A stretch of DNA of 34,000 nucleotides from Lachnospiraceae bacterium (GCA_017532145.1 JAFXJR010000025.1:1-34000), one strand, 5' to 3'; positions 15,914-23,749 are shown, numbered from the stretch's first letter. Numbers and translations: made by a program. The notes: a model not told the origin generated them from the sequence alone.

Positions 15914-16834
15914 ATGAATGCAAAGACCAGAAAAAGGCAGCTGGGTATCAGAAGGAGTATCTTTATTGTTGTATTTCTGTTGCCTATTTTAATCTGCTTT
16001 TCCGTTTTTTATCTTTATCCCATTTTAATGGTGGTGATTAGTTCCTTTGCAAAATGGGATTATACTAATCTGAATAATATGCAGATGTATCCGTTAAACC
16101 AGCTATTTGACAACTATATCTATATTTTTACCAAATATCCTTATTTCAAAGAAGCATTGAAAAATTCCTGTATCTGGTCTTTATGCGGTTTGCTGATTCA
16201 GGTGCCGATTGCTACAGGAGCAGCTCTGGTTATTTCTAAAAAATGCAGAGGATGGAAGTTGACAAGAAATATTTATGTACTTCCCAATATTATTTCTTCA
16301 GCGGCTATGGGTCTGATTTTTTTACAGATTTATAATCCAAAATATGGTGTAGTCAATCAGCTGATTAAGCTGTTCAATCCCTCCTTCCAGGATAATATTC
16401 TGGTTGTACCGGGATGGAATATGGTAGCTTTAACCTGTGCATATATTTTCTTTGCCGGAACCAATATGATTATGGTACTGGGACAGATTTCAGCAATTCC
16501 TGCAGAGATTCGGGAGGCTGCTCTGTTGGACGGTGCAAAGGGCTGGACATTGGACAGGTGCATTACTCTGCCTCTGATTAAGAGTACATTGAAAACGATT
16601 AGTGTCCTTTCCGTATCTGCCGGCTTTATCCTTTATAATGAGGTATTCTTCCTGACAAATGGTGCAGCAGGTACCAAAAGTATCAGCTTTATTATTCGTG
16701 AATTGGCGGTGGTAAGTCCCAGAGCTCAGTATGCAAGAGCAAATGCAGTGGGTACTATTCAGATTTTGGGTGGTCTGTTATTGGTATTGCTGATTAACCT
16801 GATTTTCCGGGACAGGAAGGAAGAAAGGAGATAA
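15914..16834 (+). CDS. ABC transporter permease, sugar type (MalF-like)
   Basis: 306 residues with about six membrane helices. Starts with a basic cytoplasmic end (MNAKTRKRQLGIRRS) and a helix. The ATPase-coupling EAA loop reads EIREAALLDGAKGWTLDRCITLPL, near residue 200. Followed four bases later by its partner permease. AAAGGAG precedes the ATG. No ATP-binding gene lies in the window, so the pair presumably shares a multitask ATPase of the MsmK/UgpC type encoded elsewhere, common for oligosaccharide importers in Firmicutes. Forms the channel together with the next protein for the ligand of the lipoprotein upstream. Confidence 0.94.
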   Translation: MNAKTRKRQLGIRRSIFIVVFLLPILICFSVFYLYPILMVVISSFAKWDYTNLNNMQMYPLNQLFDNYIYIFTKYPYFKEALKNSCIWSLCGLLIQVPIATGAALVISKKCRGWKLTRNIYVLPNIISSAAMGLIFLQIYNPKYGVVNQLIKLFNPSFQDNILVVPGWNMVALTCAYIFFAGTNMIMVLGQISAIPAEIREAALLDGAKGWTLDRCITLPLIKSTLKTISVLSVSAGFILYNEVFFLTNGAAGTKSISFIIRELAVVSPRAQYARANAVGTIQILGGLLLVLLINLIFRDRKEERR

Positions 16835-16838
16835 AGCG

Positions 16839-17702
16839 ATGAAGAAAAAGAATGAAAATATAGAATCAGAAGCCATGGCAGGAGTGGGAACAGTAGGGAA
16901 GATTGTCTGCGGCATTGTTATGGTATTTCTCTGCTTTATTTCCCTGTTTCCTGTAATATGGGTGGCAATTTCCTCCTTAAAAAAGGATCCTCTGGCTGAG
17001 CCTGGTTTTACTCTGCCTAAAGAAATCTATTTGGAAGGATATATAGGGGTTTTCAGAGATATGAATATCCTCCAATATTTTTATAACAGCTTTAAGGTGG
17101 CGGGTTTATCCGTAATTTTAAGTATTATTATGATTTCCATGGCGGCCTATGTGGTAGCCAGGATGGAGTTTAAATTTAAGGGAATCATTACCGGTATGCT
17201 GATGGCTACTTTGTTTATTCCTCCTACGGCTATGACCTTTCCGGTGTACAATCTGATTAATGGGTTGAAAATCAACGATTCTCATGCAGGTCTGATTCTG
17301 ATTTATACCTGTAGTGGCATTGCGGTAAGCTTTATGGTCATACGAAACTATTTTGCAACGATACCTACAGAGTTGGAGGAAGCAGCGAAAATTGATGGCT
17401 GTACCTATACACAGACGTTTATGAAAATTATGCTTCCCATTGCCCGGCCGGGAATCCTGACTGCAGCAATGCTGGCATTTATGAATTACTGGAATGAGTA
17501 TTACTGGGCATCTATGGTGCTGATTACTAAGGAATTGAAGACAGTACCTGCTATACTGGCCCAGTTCCAGACGGCTTTTTCCACCAACTATAATGGTATG
17601 TTTTCGGCAATTGTAGTCATCCTTCTGCCGCCAATGATTCTGTTTACCTGCTTCAGTAAGTACTTTATTGAAGCTCTATCAGGTGGTGCGGTAAAGGGAT
17701 AA
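16839..17702 (+). CDS. ABC transporter permease, sugar type (MalG-like)
   Basis: 287 residues with six predicted helices. The EAA loop ELEEAAKIDGCTYTQTFMKIMLPIARPG (from about residue 178) is the contact to the ATPase. The N-terminal tail is hydrophilic (KKKNENIESEAMAGVG). Starts four bases after the first permease with GGAG in front, so the two are translated as a pair. Ends about 30 bases before a 134-bp repeat, after which the enzyme genes follow. Confidence 0.94.
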   Translation: MKKKNENIESEAMAGVGTVGKIVCGIVMVFLCFISLFPVIWVAISSLKKDPLAEPGFTLPKEIYLEGYIGVFRDMNILQYFYNSFKVAGLSVILSIIMISMAAYVVARMEFKFKGIITGMLMATLFIPPTAMTFPVYNLINGLKINDSHAGLILIYTCSGIAVSFMVIRNYFATIPTELEEAAKIDGCTYTQTFMKIMLPIARPGILTAAMLAFMNYWNEYYWASMVLITKELKTVPAILAQFQTAFSTNYNGMFSAIVVILLPPMILFTCFSKYFIEALSGGAVKG

Positions 17703-17729
17703 AACCTAACATTTTACATAACGGTTTAG

Positions 17730-17863
17730 GTAACTGTTCAATACCTTCATCGTTACGATGCAAAAATTCATGAAAATCACCTATGGCGATGGGATTTTTG
17801 TTTGCTACAACTACATTTTTGTACGGTCAGCACAGCAAGTGTGCAAATCTACTAAATAGTTAC
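17730..17863 (+). repeat. full copy of the 134-bp dispersed repeat, plus orientation
   Basis: 134 bp from GTAACTGTTCA to TAAATAGTTAC. Inside is an imperfect hairpin: AAAAATTCATGAAAATCACC and GGCGATGGGATTTTTG. It then carries CAGCACAGCAAGTGTGC near the right end. Very similar, and equal in length, to the copy at 21591-21724. It occupies most of the spacer between the permeases and the oxidoreductase gene. An open frame runs through it but has no ribosome binding site. Confidence 0.85.
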
Positions 17864-17902
17864 AGTTTTACATTACGATTAGATGTCAGAAAGGATTTAT
17901 TT

Positions 17903-19153
17903 ATGAAACAGGTGACGGCTATTTTACTGGGAGCAGGACAGAGAGGAGCGGATGCTTATGCTTCTTATGCCCTGGATTATCCAAATGAATTAAAATTTGT
18001 AGGAGTGGCTGAACCCAGAGAGGACAGACGTCGGGAGTTTATGCAGCTGCATGAAATTGGAGAAGCCGATGCTGTGGATTCCTGGGAAAAGCTGTTGGAA
18101 AGACCAAAAATGGCAGACTGTGTGTTGATTTGTACTCAGGATCAGATGCATTATGAGGCAATTAAAAAAGCCGTGGAGAAGGGATATCATATCCTTTGTG
18201 AAAAGCCGATTTCTCCGGTTCAGTCAGAATTGGAGGAAATTGGAAGAATAGCAGCAGATTACAAGCCTGCATTCAGTATCTGCCATGTGCTGAGATATTC
18301 GCCCTTTTTCAGAGAGATTCGCCGATTGCTGGAGGAAGGAGTTATTGGAGAATTGGTAGATATCCAGCATATAGAAAGTGTAGGCTATTGGCATATGGCA
18401 CACAGCTTTGTCCGTGGAAACTGGAGAAACAGAGAATTAAGCAGTCCCATGATTCTCCAAAAATGTTGTCATGATATGGATATTTTACTCTGGCTGGCAG
18501 GAAGCTCCTGCGTACGGCTTAGTAGCTTTGGTGGATTAAGACATTTTAAAAAGGAGAACGCTCCAAAGGATGCACCTGCCAACTGTCTGGATGGTTGTTC
18601 TTATCGGGAGACCTGTCCTTATTTTGCTCCCCGCTTCTATTTGGAGGATATGGAGGAAAAGGGAGGAACCTTTGCCCGGGTAGTAAGCATGAAGCAGGAT
18701 AAGGCTTCTCTTCTGCAAGCTTTACAGGAGGGACCCTATGGAAGATGTGTCTATCATTGTGACAACGATGTGGTGGATCATCAGGTAGTCAATTTAGAAT
18801 TTGAAAACGGGGTAACTGCCAGTCTCACCATGTGTGCCTTTACTGCAAAATGTGAAAGAGTAATTAACCTGATGGGTACCAGAGGGCAGATGCGGGGAAA
18901 TATGGAAGAAAACCGTATAGAGTATGAAGATTTTGCCAGTGGAAGAAAAGTGGTTATTGATGTTAAGGTTCCCAAGGGAGGCCATAGTGGAAGTGATGTT
19001 TCTATGATGAAGGACTTTGTGGATTTGGTAGCTACAGGAGGTACCAGAGAGAGTGTCAGTGCCTGTCAGGAATCGATTGAAAGTCATTTAATGGCATTGG
19101 CAGCAGAGAAAAGCCGTTTACATGGAGGCAGGGTATGTGAAATGCACGAATAA
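17903..19153 (+). CDS. Gfo/Idh/MocA family oxidoreductase
   Basis: 416 residues. N-terminal Rossmann fold for NAD(P) with TAILLGAGQRGADAYASYAL, then LICTQDQMHYEAIKKAVEKGYHI and the family lysine in CEKPIS. The C-terminal dimerisation/substrate domain contains HDMDILLWLAG. A Cys-rich insertion CLDGCSYRETCPYF around residues 228-241 may bind a metal; similar insertions occur in family members next to glycosidases. The start at 17903 is chosen because AAAGGA precedes it by seven bases; an upstream extension lies inside the 134-bp repeat. The likely substrate is a sugar or cyclitol released from the imported glycan. The exact reaction is unknown. Confidence 0.9.
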   Translation: MKQVTAILLGAGQRGADAYASYALDYPNELKFVGVAEPREDRRREFMQLHEIGEADAVDSWEKLLERPKMADCVLICTQDQMHYEAIKKAVEKGYHILCEKPISPVQSELEEIGRIAADYKPAFSICHVLRYSPFFREIRRLLEEGVIGELVDIQHIESVGYWHMAHSFVRGNWRNRELSSPMILQKCCHDMDILLWLAGSSCVRLSSFGGLRHFKKENAPKDAPANCLDGCSYRETCPYFAPRFYLEDMEEKGGTFARVVSMKQDKASLLQALQEGPYGRCVYHCDNDVVDHQVVNLEFENGVTASLTMCAFTAKCERVINLMGTRGQMRGNMEENRIEYEDFASGRKVVIDVKVPKGGHSGSDVSMMKDFVDLVATGGTRESVSACQESIESHLMALAAEKSRLHGGRVCEMHE

Positions 19154-19171
19154 TATTCATTCACTGCCTCG

Positions 19172-19219
19172 TTGACTGGTCTGTGCTTTCCCTGGCACAT
19201 AGTAAAAAGCCTCAGTCAA
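19172..19219 (+). other. two-part stem-loop in the spacer before the fucosidase
   Basis: Outer stem TTGACTG (19172-19178) / CAGTCAA (19213-19219) encloses inner stem TGTGC (19182-19186) / GCACA (19195-19199). No T-run. Possible mRNA processing or stabilising structure. Confidence 0.4.
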
Positions 19220-19291
19220 GGTATCGGTGATTAATTATTCGGTGTACCGGAGACCACAGTATGTGTCTATAACAAGAAAGGATTTTATAGG

Positions 19292-20602
19292 ATGAATCAG
19301 GAAATCAGAGAGAGAACGAAGTGGTTTATGGAGGACAGATTTGGAATGTTTATCCATTGGGGACTGTATTCTATCCCGGCATGTGGGGAATGGGTGATGT
19401 CCGAAAAGGAGATGACAGTAGAGGAATATGAAAGATATTTCCATGAATTTGACCCGGTAGACTACGATCCGGTGAAGTGGGTTCGTATGGCGAAAAAGGC
19501 AGGAATGAAGTATGTGGTGCTGACGGCAAAGCATCATGATGGCTTTTGCCTGTTTGACTCAGCATTAACAGATTATAAGGCTACTAATACAAAAGCCGGA
19601 CGGGATTTAGTAAGAGAATTTGTGGATGCCTGCAGGCAGGAGGGGTTAAAGGTAGGTTTGTATTTTTCTATTATCGACTGGCATCATCCGGATTTTCCCA
19701 AGTATGGAGACCGCCAGCATCCGATGAGAAACAAGGAAGAATATAAGGATGAAAAGATTGATTTTAACAGATATCTGGATTATATGCATGGGCAGGTAAA
19801 AGAGCTGGTGACAGGCTATGGCAAGCTGGATTTAATGTGGTTTGACTTTTCTTATGATGATATGTGCGGAGAAAAATGGCGTGCTACTGAGTTGATTCAA
19901 ATGGTTCGTCAATATCAGCCGGATGTAATTATTGATAATCGTCTGGAGGGTGCGGGAGACAATCATGGAAGTATTGTAACGGATCAGCCCAATATTTACA
20001 GTGGTGATTTTGCCAGTCCGGAGCAGATTATTCCTCCCGGTGGAGTATGTGACGAAAAGGGAGAACCAATCCCCTGGGAATTATGTGCTACTATGAATAA
20101 CCATTGGTGCTACTGTAATTTTGACCATGAGTATAAACCGGCTGAGATGTTGATTCGTAAGCTGGTGGAATGTGTAAGCAAGGGCGGAAATATGATGCTG
20201 AATGTAGGCCCGGATGCAAAAGGCAGGATTCCGGCACAGAGTATAGCTATTTTAGAGGAAATCGGGGCTTGGATGGAAAAGAACAAAGAGAGTATTTATG
20301 GCTGTGGAATCTGCAGTTTGCCCAAGCCGGAATGGGGAAGGTATACCCAAAAGGGCGAGGTAATCTATGCGCATGTGTATGAAACACCATTAGGCTCCCT
20401 GCCCTTATATGGTATTGCTCCGGATAAATTGGACAGGGTATACTATTTGGCAGATGGTACCCAGATGAATAGAGGAGAGGCATGGAATACGGTGTTATAT
20501 GACGATGTAGCTTTCGTTTCTTTTGGAGAAAATCCTGTCTTTACCTATCCTCTGCCAGATAAGACAGATACGGTACTTAAGGTTATTTTAAAGGATTCAT
20601 GA
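19292..20602 (+). CDS. alpha-L-fucosidase, GH29
   Basis: 436 residues. Removes alpha-linked fucose from oligosaccharides. Starts with the family pattern WFMEDRFGMFIHWGLYS, then AGMKYVVLTAKHHDGFCLF and YFSIIDWHHPDF. The predicted nucleophile is Asp185 in LDLMWFDFSYDD. NVGPDAKGRIP closes the barrel. There is no signal peptide or membrane segment, so it acts in the cytoplasm, consistent with uptake of the intact glycan by the ABC transporter upstream. It is shorter than secreted GH29 enzymes, having little beyond the catalytic barrel and a small C-terminal beta domain. AAAGGA precedes the ATG. The stop overlaps the next gene by four bases. Confidence 0.93.
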   Translation: MNQEIRERTKWFMEDRFGMFIHWGLYSIPACGEWVMSEKEMTVEEYERYFHEFDPVDYDPVKWVRMAKKAGMKYVVLTAKHHDGFCLFDSALTDYKATNTKAGRDLVREFVDACRQEGLKVGLYFSIIDWHHPDFPKYGDRQHPMRNKEEYKDEKIDFNRYLDYMHGQVKELVTGYGKLDLMWFDFSYDDMCGEKWRATELIQMVRQYQPDVIIDNRLEGAGDNHGSIVTDQPNIYSGDFASPEQIIPPGGVCDEKGEPIPWELCATMNNHWCYCNFDHEYKPAEMLIRKLVECVSKGGNMMLNVGPDAKGRIPAQSIAILEEIGAWMEKNKESIYGCGICSLPKPEWGRYTQKGEVIYAHVYETPLGSLPLYGIAPDKLDRVYYLADGTQMNRGEAWNTVLYDDVAFVSFGENPVFTYPLPDKTDTVLKVILKDS

Positions 20603-21414
20603 GGCAGCAGGAGTTTTATCAGGGAATCTGTCTGATGAGTGAGGCTGTAGAAGCCTTAGAAAATTTGTCTGTCAGTGAAAGGGAATATAGAGAAGCCCGG
20701 CAGCTTTTTTGGCAAAATCGGGGAAAATTTTACCGACAGACGAAAAAGCTGCCGGATTTCCGTTCCCGGTTTTTGTATTATTTTTGCCGATTGGCACAGG
20801 AAGCCTATGCAGATTATCAGAAACGAAGGATTCCTGATGAGATTTATTGGAATACCTTTTCTGATTTAACTCTATGGTGTAGCAACTGCTGGGAAAAATT
20901 TGGAGAATACGGTATTGACCAATATGACTGGTTTTTCCGTCATATCAGCTTAACTCTATTTGGACTGGGTAGACTGCAGTTTGAAAGACTGGCTTCTCCC
21001 TGGGAGTTTGCTGATGAAGTGAGAAGTATCCAAAAGGGAGACTCGATTATTTGTATTCATATTCCTCAGGGAGGAAAACTGGTGAAGGAAGAAGTCGTGG
21101 AGTCTCTGGAGAAAGCCTTTGCCTTTTTAGGCAGAGAAATTCCCTATCTATGCCATTCCTGGCTGTTATATCCCGGACTTTGCCATCTTTTAGAGGAAGA
21201 TTCTCATATTCTTCAGTTTCAAAGGCTGTTTACCCTACTGTCTGTAGATGAGGAAGAAAGGCAGGGAGAGGAGCGAATCTTTGGACAGGTGCTGGATAAT
21301 CCTATTCAATACAGTCAGTATACTACTTTGCAGAGAAAGGCAAGGCAATATCTGATGGAGGGCGGAAGGCTGGGAAGTGGGATAGGAAGGTTAATGTATG
21401 ATAAAAAGGGATAA
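20599..21414 (+). CDS. acyltransferase-like protein with GNAT_C-type domain
   Basis: 271 residues, no signal peptide. The C-terminal two thirds carries features I associate with the GNAT_C/DUF5596 acyltransferase family: WFFRHISLTLFGLGRLQFERL, then IHIPQGGKLVKEEVVESLEKA, then CHSWLLYPGLCHLL and a final FQRLFTLLSVDEEER. The N-terminal ~100 residues are alpha-helical and probably correspond to the accompanying NAT_N-like region. The gene starts within the fucosidase stop (ATGA), indicating coupled translation and a role in the same pathway, possibly acetylation or deacylation of a sugar; this is inference. A terminator follows after about 80 bases. Confidence 0.72.
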   Translation: MRQQEFYQGICLMSEAVEALENLSVSEREYREARQLFWQNRGKFYRQTKKLPDFRSRFLYYFCRLAQEAYADYQKRRIPDEIYWNTFSDLTLWCSNCWEKFGEYGIDQYDWFFRHISLTLFGLGRLQFERLASPWEFADEVRSIQKGDSIICIHIPQGGKLVKEEVVESLEKAFAFLGREIPYLCHSWLLYPGLCHLLEEDSHILQFQRLFTLLSVDEEERQGEERIFGQVLDNPIQYSQYTTLQRKARQYLMEGGRLGSGIGRLMYDKKG

Positions 21415-21422
21415 AGTTCCCT

Positions 21423-21490
21423 TTCACTACGAAGTAGTCTCCATGGCTTAGTACTTAGCGTACTTGAAGTGGGGACTTCCTTGATTTGGT
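21423..21490 (+). repeat. second repeat family, copy 1
   Basis: TTCACTACGAAGTAG, then GGCTTAG, GTACTTGAAGT and CCTTGATTTGGTT. The same ordered blocks occur at 23062-23126. The preceding AAGTTCCC can pair with GGGGACTT inside it. Together the two copies enclose the rtcB gene in direct orientation. Confidence 0.65.
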
Positions 21491-21496
21491 TAAAAG

Positions 21497-21555
21497 GAAG
21501 CCTACAGAAATTAAGTGTTTATTATCCTATAATTTCTGTAGGCTTCTTCTTTTCT
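21497..21555 (+). terminator. strong terminator of the fucosidase operon
   Basis: Perfect 17-bp inverted repeat: GAAGCCTACAGAAATTA (21497-21513) and TAATTTCTGTAGGCTTC (21530-21546), 16-base loop, followed by TTCTTTTCT. On the minus strand the hairpin is followed by a short TTTTAA, so it may also stop rtcB transcription coming from the right. Confidence 0.88.
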
Positions 21556-21590
21556 ATATGGTAGAGCTATGGGAAATAGATAAATCTACT

Positions 21591-21724
21591 GTAACTGTTC
21601 AGTGCCCTCACAGCTGCTATGCAAAAATCCGTGAAAATCGCCTATGGCGATGGGATTTTTGCTCATTGCAACTACGTTTTCATACGGTCAGCACAGCAAG
21701 TGTGCAGACCTGCTGAATAGTTAC
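21591..21724 (+). repeat. full copy of the 134-bp dispersed repeat, plus orientation
   Basis: 134 bp from GTAACTGTTCA to TGAATAGTTAC. It shares with the 17730 copy the block GTGAAAATCGCCTATGGCGA (its own hairpin), TGGGATTTTTG, ACGGTCAGCACAGCAAGTGT and the equal length. It ends 24 bases before the rtcB stop codon, so it is the 3' flank of both convergent genes. Confidence 0.85.
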
Positions 21725-21747
21725 AATCTACTTTCTTATCGGTATCG

Positions 21748-22908
21748 TTAATTTCTTCCACCTGCCTTAAAATTATAGATAGGCGTAATTACCTTTTGAA
21801 TCTGTACAGTGTCCTGGATAGTTTCCATAATATCGGATATGGCCCGATAAGCAAAAGGAGCTTCATCCAGAGTATCCTTATTGATACAGGTAGAATGTAC
21901 GCCTTCCATGGCTTTTTTAAACTGGGACAGGGTATAATGCTCCTGTACCTCAGAGCGTCGGTAGATACGTCCTGAACCATGGGGAGCCGAATAGTTCCAG
22001 TCAGGATTGCTCAGTCCGGTACCCAGTATAATACCATCTCTCATATTGATGGGGATAACGACAGGTTCTCCTTCCTTAGCACGTATGGCTCCTTTCCGCA
22101 GTAGCGGCACATCTGCAGAAAAGTCTACATAGTTGTGGATACAGCTGTAGCTGTCAGCCACCTTCCACCGCATCCCTTTGGTGATTTCATCAATCATGGC
22201 TTCTCTGTTTAAACGGGCAAATTCCTGGATAATCCCAAGGTCATGGAGGTATGACTGTAATAGCTCTCCTTCCAGACAGGTCATTTCGTAAGAAGCATGT
22301 CCCCGCTTCCTTTGCTGGGCTTCCCTTTGTCCCTCTCGTAAATAGTATTCTGTCACTTCTACACCCAGATGGCGGCTGCCGGAGTGAATCACCAGATACA
22401 GATTTCCCTCCTCATCCTTGTCGATTTCAATAAAATGGTTGCCGCCTCCTAAGGTACCAACACTTAAATAAGCTTTTTCCCTGTTGATAGCTCTAAGACA
22501 GTGGAGACGGGGAAGAAAGCTGGAAAGCATATCACTGAAACGATGGGATTTTTTGCGAATCCCTCCACCGGAAGGAACGTTTTCCCGAATCAGAGAATCC
22601 AGCTTTTGATATTCGATATTTCCCGTCTTGGTTTTCTTGGCTGCCATAAGTTTAGCTATGGTTATACCGCATCCAATGTCTACCCCAACTAAGCCAGGCA
22701 GAAGGGTTTCTCCCACCGTCATCGTCAGGCCGATGGTACCTACCTTGCCCGGATGTACATCCGGCATTACTCGAATCCTGCTGCCTGCAGCACTGGGGTG
22801 GTCGCAAATCATCTGCAGCTGCTTGCGAGCATATTCGTCCAGAGCATAGGTTTCCTGATTAGTGGTATAAACGATAGCATTGGTATATTTTCCATAGATA
22901 GTAATCAT
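21748..22908 (-). CDS. rtcB: RNA-splicing ligase RtcB
   Basis: 386 residues. GTP- and manganese-dependent ligase joining 2',3'-cyclic phosphate or 3'-phosphate RNA ends to 5'-hydroxyl ends, used in RNA repair. Motifs: PDVHPGKVGTIGLTM, GLVGVDIGCGI with a metal-binding Asp-Cys pair, SVGTLGGGNHFIEI, VIHSGSRHLGV, SYSCIHNYVDF and the C-terminal APHGSGRIYRR. Shorter than E. coli RtcB, in line with the RtcB2-like group. The start at 22908 (MITIYGKYTN) has AAAGGA in front at good distance; an upstream ATG at 22932 would add MEKKKGLF. Solitary gene with no archease or RtcA beside it. It is flanked by direct copies of a short repeat, which suggests arrival as a cassette. Confidence 0.92.
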   Translation of the reverse strand: MITIYGKYTNAIVYTTNQETYALDEYARKQLQMICDHPSAAGSRIRVMPDVHPGKVGTIGLTMTVGETLLPGLVGVDIGCGITIAKLMAAKKTKTGNIEYQKLDSLIRENVPSGGGIRKKSHRFSDMLSSFLPRLHCLRAINREKAYLSVGTLGGGNHFIEIDKDEEGNLYLVIHSGSRHLGVEVTEYYLREGQREAQQRKRGHASYEMTCLEGELLQSYLHDLGIIQEFARLNREAMIDEITKGMRWKVADSYSCIHNYVDFSADVPLLRKGAIRAKEGEPVVIPINMRDGIILGTGLSNPDWNYSAPHGSGRIYRRSEVQEHYTLSQFKKAMEGVHSTCINKDTLDEAPFAYRAISDIMETIQDTVQIQKVITPIYNFKAGGRN

Positions 22909-23061
22909 AAAAAGTCCTTTCTTTTTCTCCATTGTTCCATAGCCAATCCCTTCGGTTGGGCAATGTTGTAGCTTGAGGAAATACTATGGAGTATGGAGGG
23001 GAGAAGGTGTTTTGTTTGCACTTTACCTGGTGAAGCAAGTTTTTTATCATTACGAAGTGTG

Positions 23062-23126
23062 TTCACTATGAAGTAGTGTTCACCGCTTAGCATAATTGAA
23101 GTAGCTACTTTCTTGATTGGACTAAA
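23062..23126 (+). repeat. second repeat family, copy 2
   Basis: TTCACTATGAAGTAG, then CCGCTTAG, ATTGAAGTAG and TTCTTGATTGGACTAA, in the same order as copy 1 at 21423. It lies upstream of rtcB and between it and the terminator of the small minus-strand transcript. Confidence 0.62.
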
Positions 23127-23135
23127 TTTGAGCAA

Positions 23136-23163
23136 CAAAAAAACACCTTGGGTTAAAGGTGTT
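23136..23163 (-). terminator. terminator of the small minus-strand transcription unit
   Basis: On the minus strand AACACCTT (23163-23156) pairs with AAGGTGTT (23149-23142), loop of six bases, followed by a run of T (plus-strand A-run 23137-23143). No gene on the minus strand other than the small ORF at 23354 precedes it. Confidence 0.82.
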
Positions 23164-23251
23164 GATAAACTGGAAATATACCCATCTGAACATCAATCTA
23201 TGTAATGTAGATTTACTCAAAAAGAAATTTCTCTGGAAACCTGTATTGTTA

Positions 23252-23290
23252 TATTGACACTCCCCATAGTTAAAGTAAGGGGCTTTACAG
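23252..23290 (-). other. hairpin resembling an IS200/IS605 right end
   Basis: Read on the minus strand: TAAAGCCCCTTACTTTAACT then ATGGGGAGTGTCAA. The CCCC/GGGG stem with a loop containing CTTTA and a following GTCAA resembles the right-end hairpins of IS200/IS605-type transposons and of the RNAs linked to their TnpB proteins. No transposase or TnpB coding sequence is present nearby, so this could be a non-autonomous remnant or a chance likeness. Confidence 0.35.
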
Positions 23291-23353
23291 TTGGATAAAG
23301 TATAGGTTACATCACTTTAATCAGCTTCGTCAATTTCATAAATAGAAAAAGTC

Positions 23354-23425
23354 TTAAGGTTTTTCCAGGACAATCACACCTTGGTTATTAATAGTTGTTA
23401 AGTTGAAGTTAAATAAACGATGCAT
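23354..23425 (-). CDS. small protein of 23 residues, unknown function
   Basis: Starts MHRLFNFNLTTINN and ends VIVLEKP. Supported by a near-perfect ribosome binding site (AAGGAGG, five bases before the ATG), a consensus promoter about 70 bases upstream and a terminator about 190 bases downstream. A longer open frame through the same stop reaches back to 23611 but crosses the promoter and has no ribosome binding site. Not strongly hydrophobic, so not a typical type I toxin. It could be a regulatory leader peptide, a secreted signal precursor, or a start-site relic of a degraded gene. The region downstream of its stop (23164-23353) has no ORF of note. Confidence 0.55.
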   Translation of the reverse strand: MHRLFNFNLTTINNQGVIVLEKP

Positions 23426-23492
23426 ATTGTCCTCCTTATCGAAACCGGGTGAATAGTTACAAGACAAAGTTCGTGCTTCTTTGTTGCGGACA

Positions 23493-23521
23493 GTATAGCA
23501 GATGTTTGGAGAAAAGTCAAG
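23493..23521 (-). promoter_or_regulatory. consensus promoter of the small minus-strand transcript
   Basis: On the minus strand TTGACT, 17 bases, TATACT, then about 65 bases to the ribosome binding site of the 23-residue ORF. Both boxes are one base off consensus with ideal spacing. Confidence 0.78.
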
Positions 23522-23699
23522 GAGTGGAGAATGCATAAATTCAGTCAATGCATCACCTGCTCTGGGCAGTGCAAATTCTATTATGTGGACTAAATCAATA
23601 CCAGAAAGCAAAAAAAGAAGCTTGGATTATTACTGTGGCCAAATGATTACACAAATAATCTTTTTTCTCCATATCCCAGTCGCTATTTCAGGAAATTTC

Positions 23700-23708
23700 T
23701 GTTATAAT
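23700..23708 (+). promoter_or_regulatory. extended -10 promoter of the metallo-beta-lactamase gene
   Basis: TGTTATAAT is a full extended -10 element; no clear -35 box is seen at 16-18 bases. It lies about 40 bases before the chosen start codon. Confidence 0.6.
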
Positions 23709-23749
23709 AGTAAAAATAACAGAATACAAAGGAAATGAGGGTGATATTT

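Noticed and set aside
17783..17902. N-terminal extension of the Gfo/Idh/MocA protein
   Set aside because: It lies mostly in the 134-bp repeat, and the protein family begins at the Rossmann strand after 17903, which has its own ribosome binding site.
23254..23259. TTGACA on the plus strand as a possible -35 box
   Set aside because: No -10 at a suitable distance; it is part of the hairpin described on the minus strand.
23449..23461. GTGAATAGTTAC resembling an end of the 134-bp repeat
   Set aside because: No matching internal sequence or second end on either side; kept as chance.
23426..23611. Longer version of the small minus-strand ORF (85 codons)
   Set aside because: It would cross the predicted promoter and has no ribosome binding site, whereas ATG 23425 has AAGGAGG at five bases.
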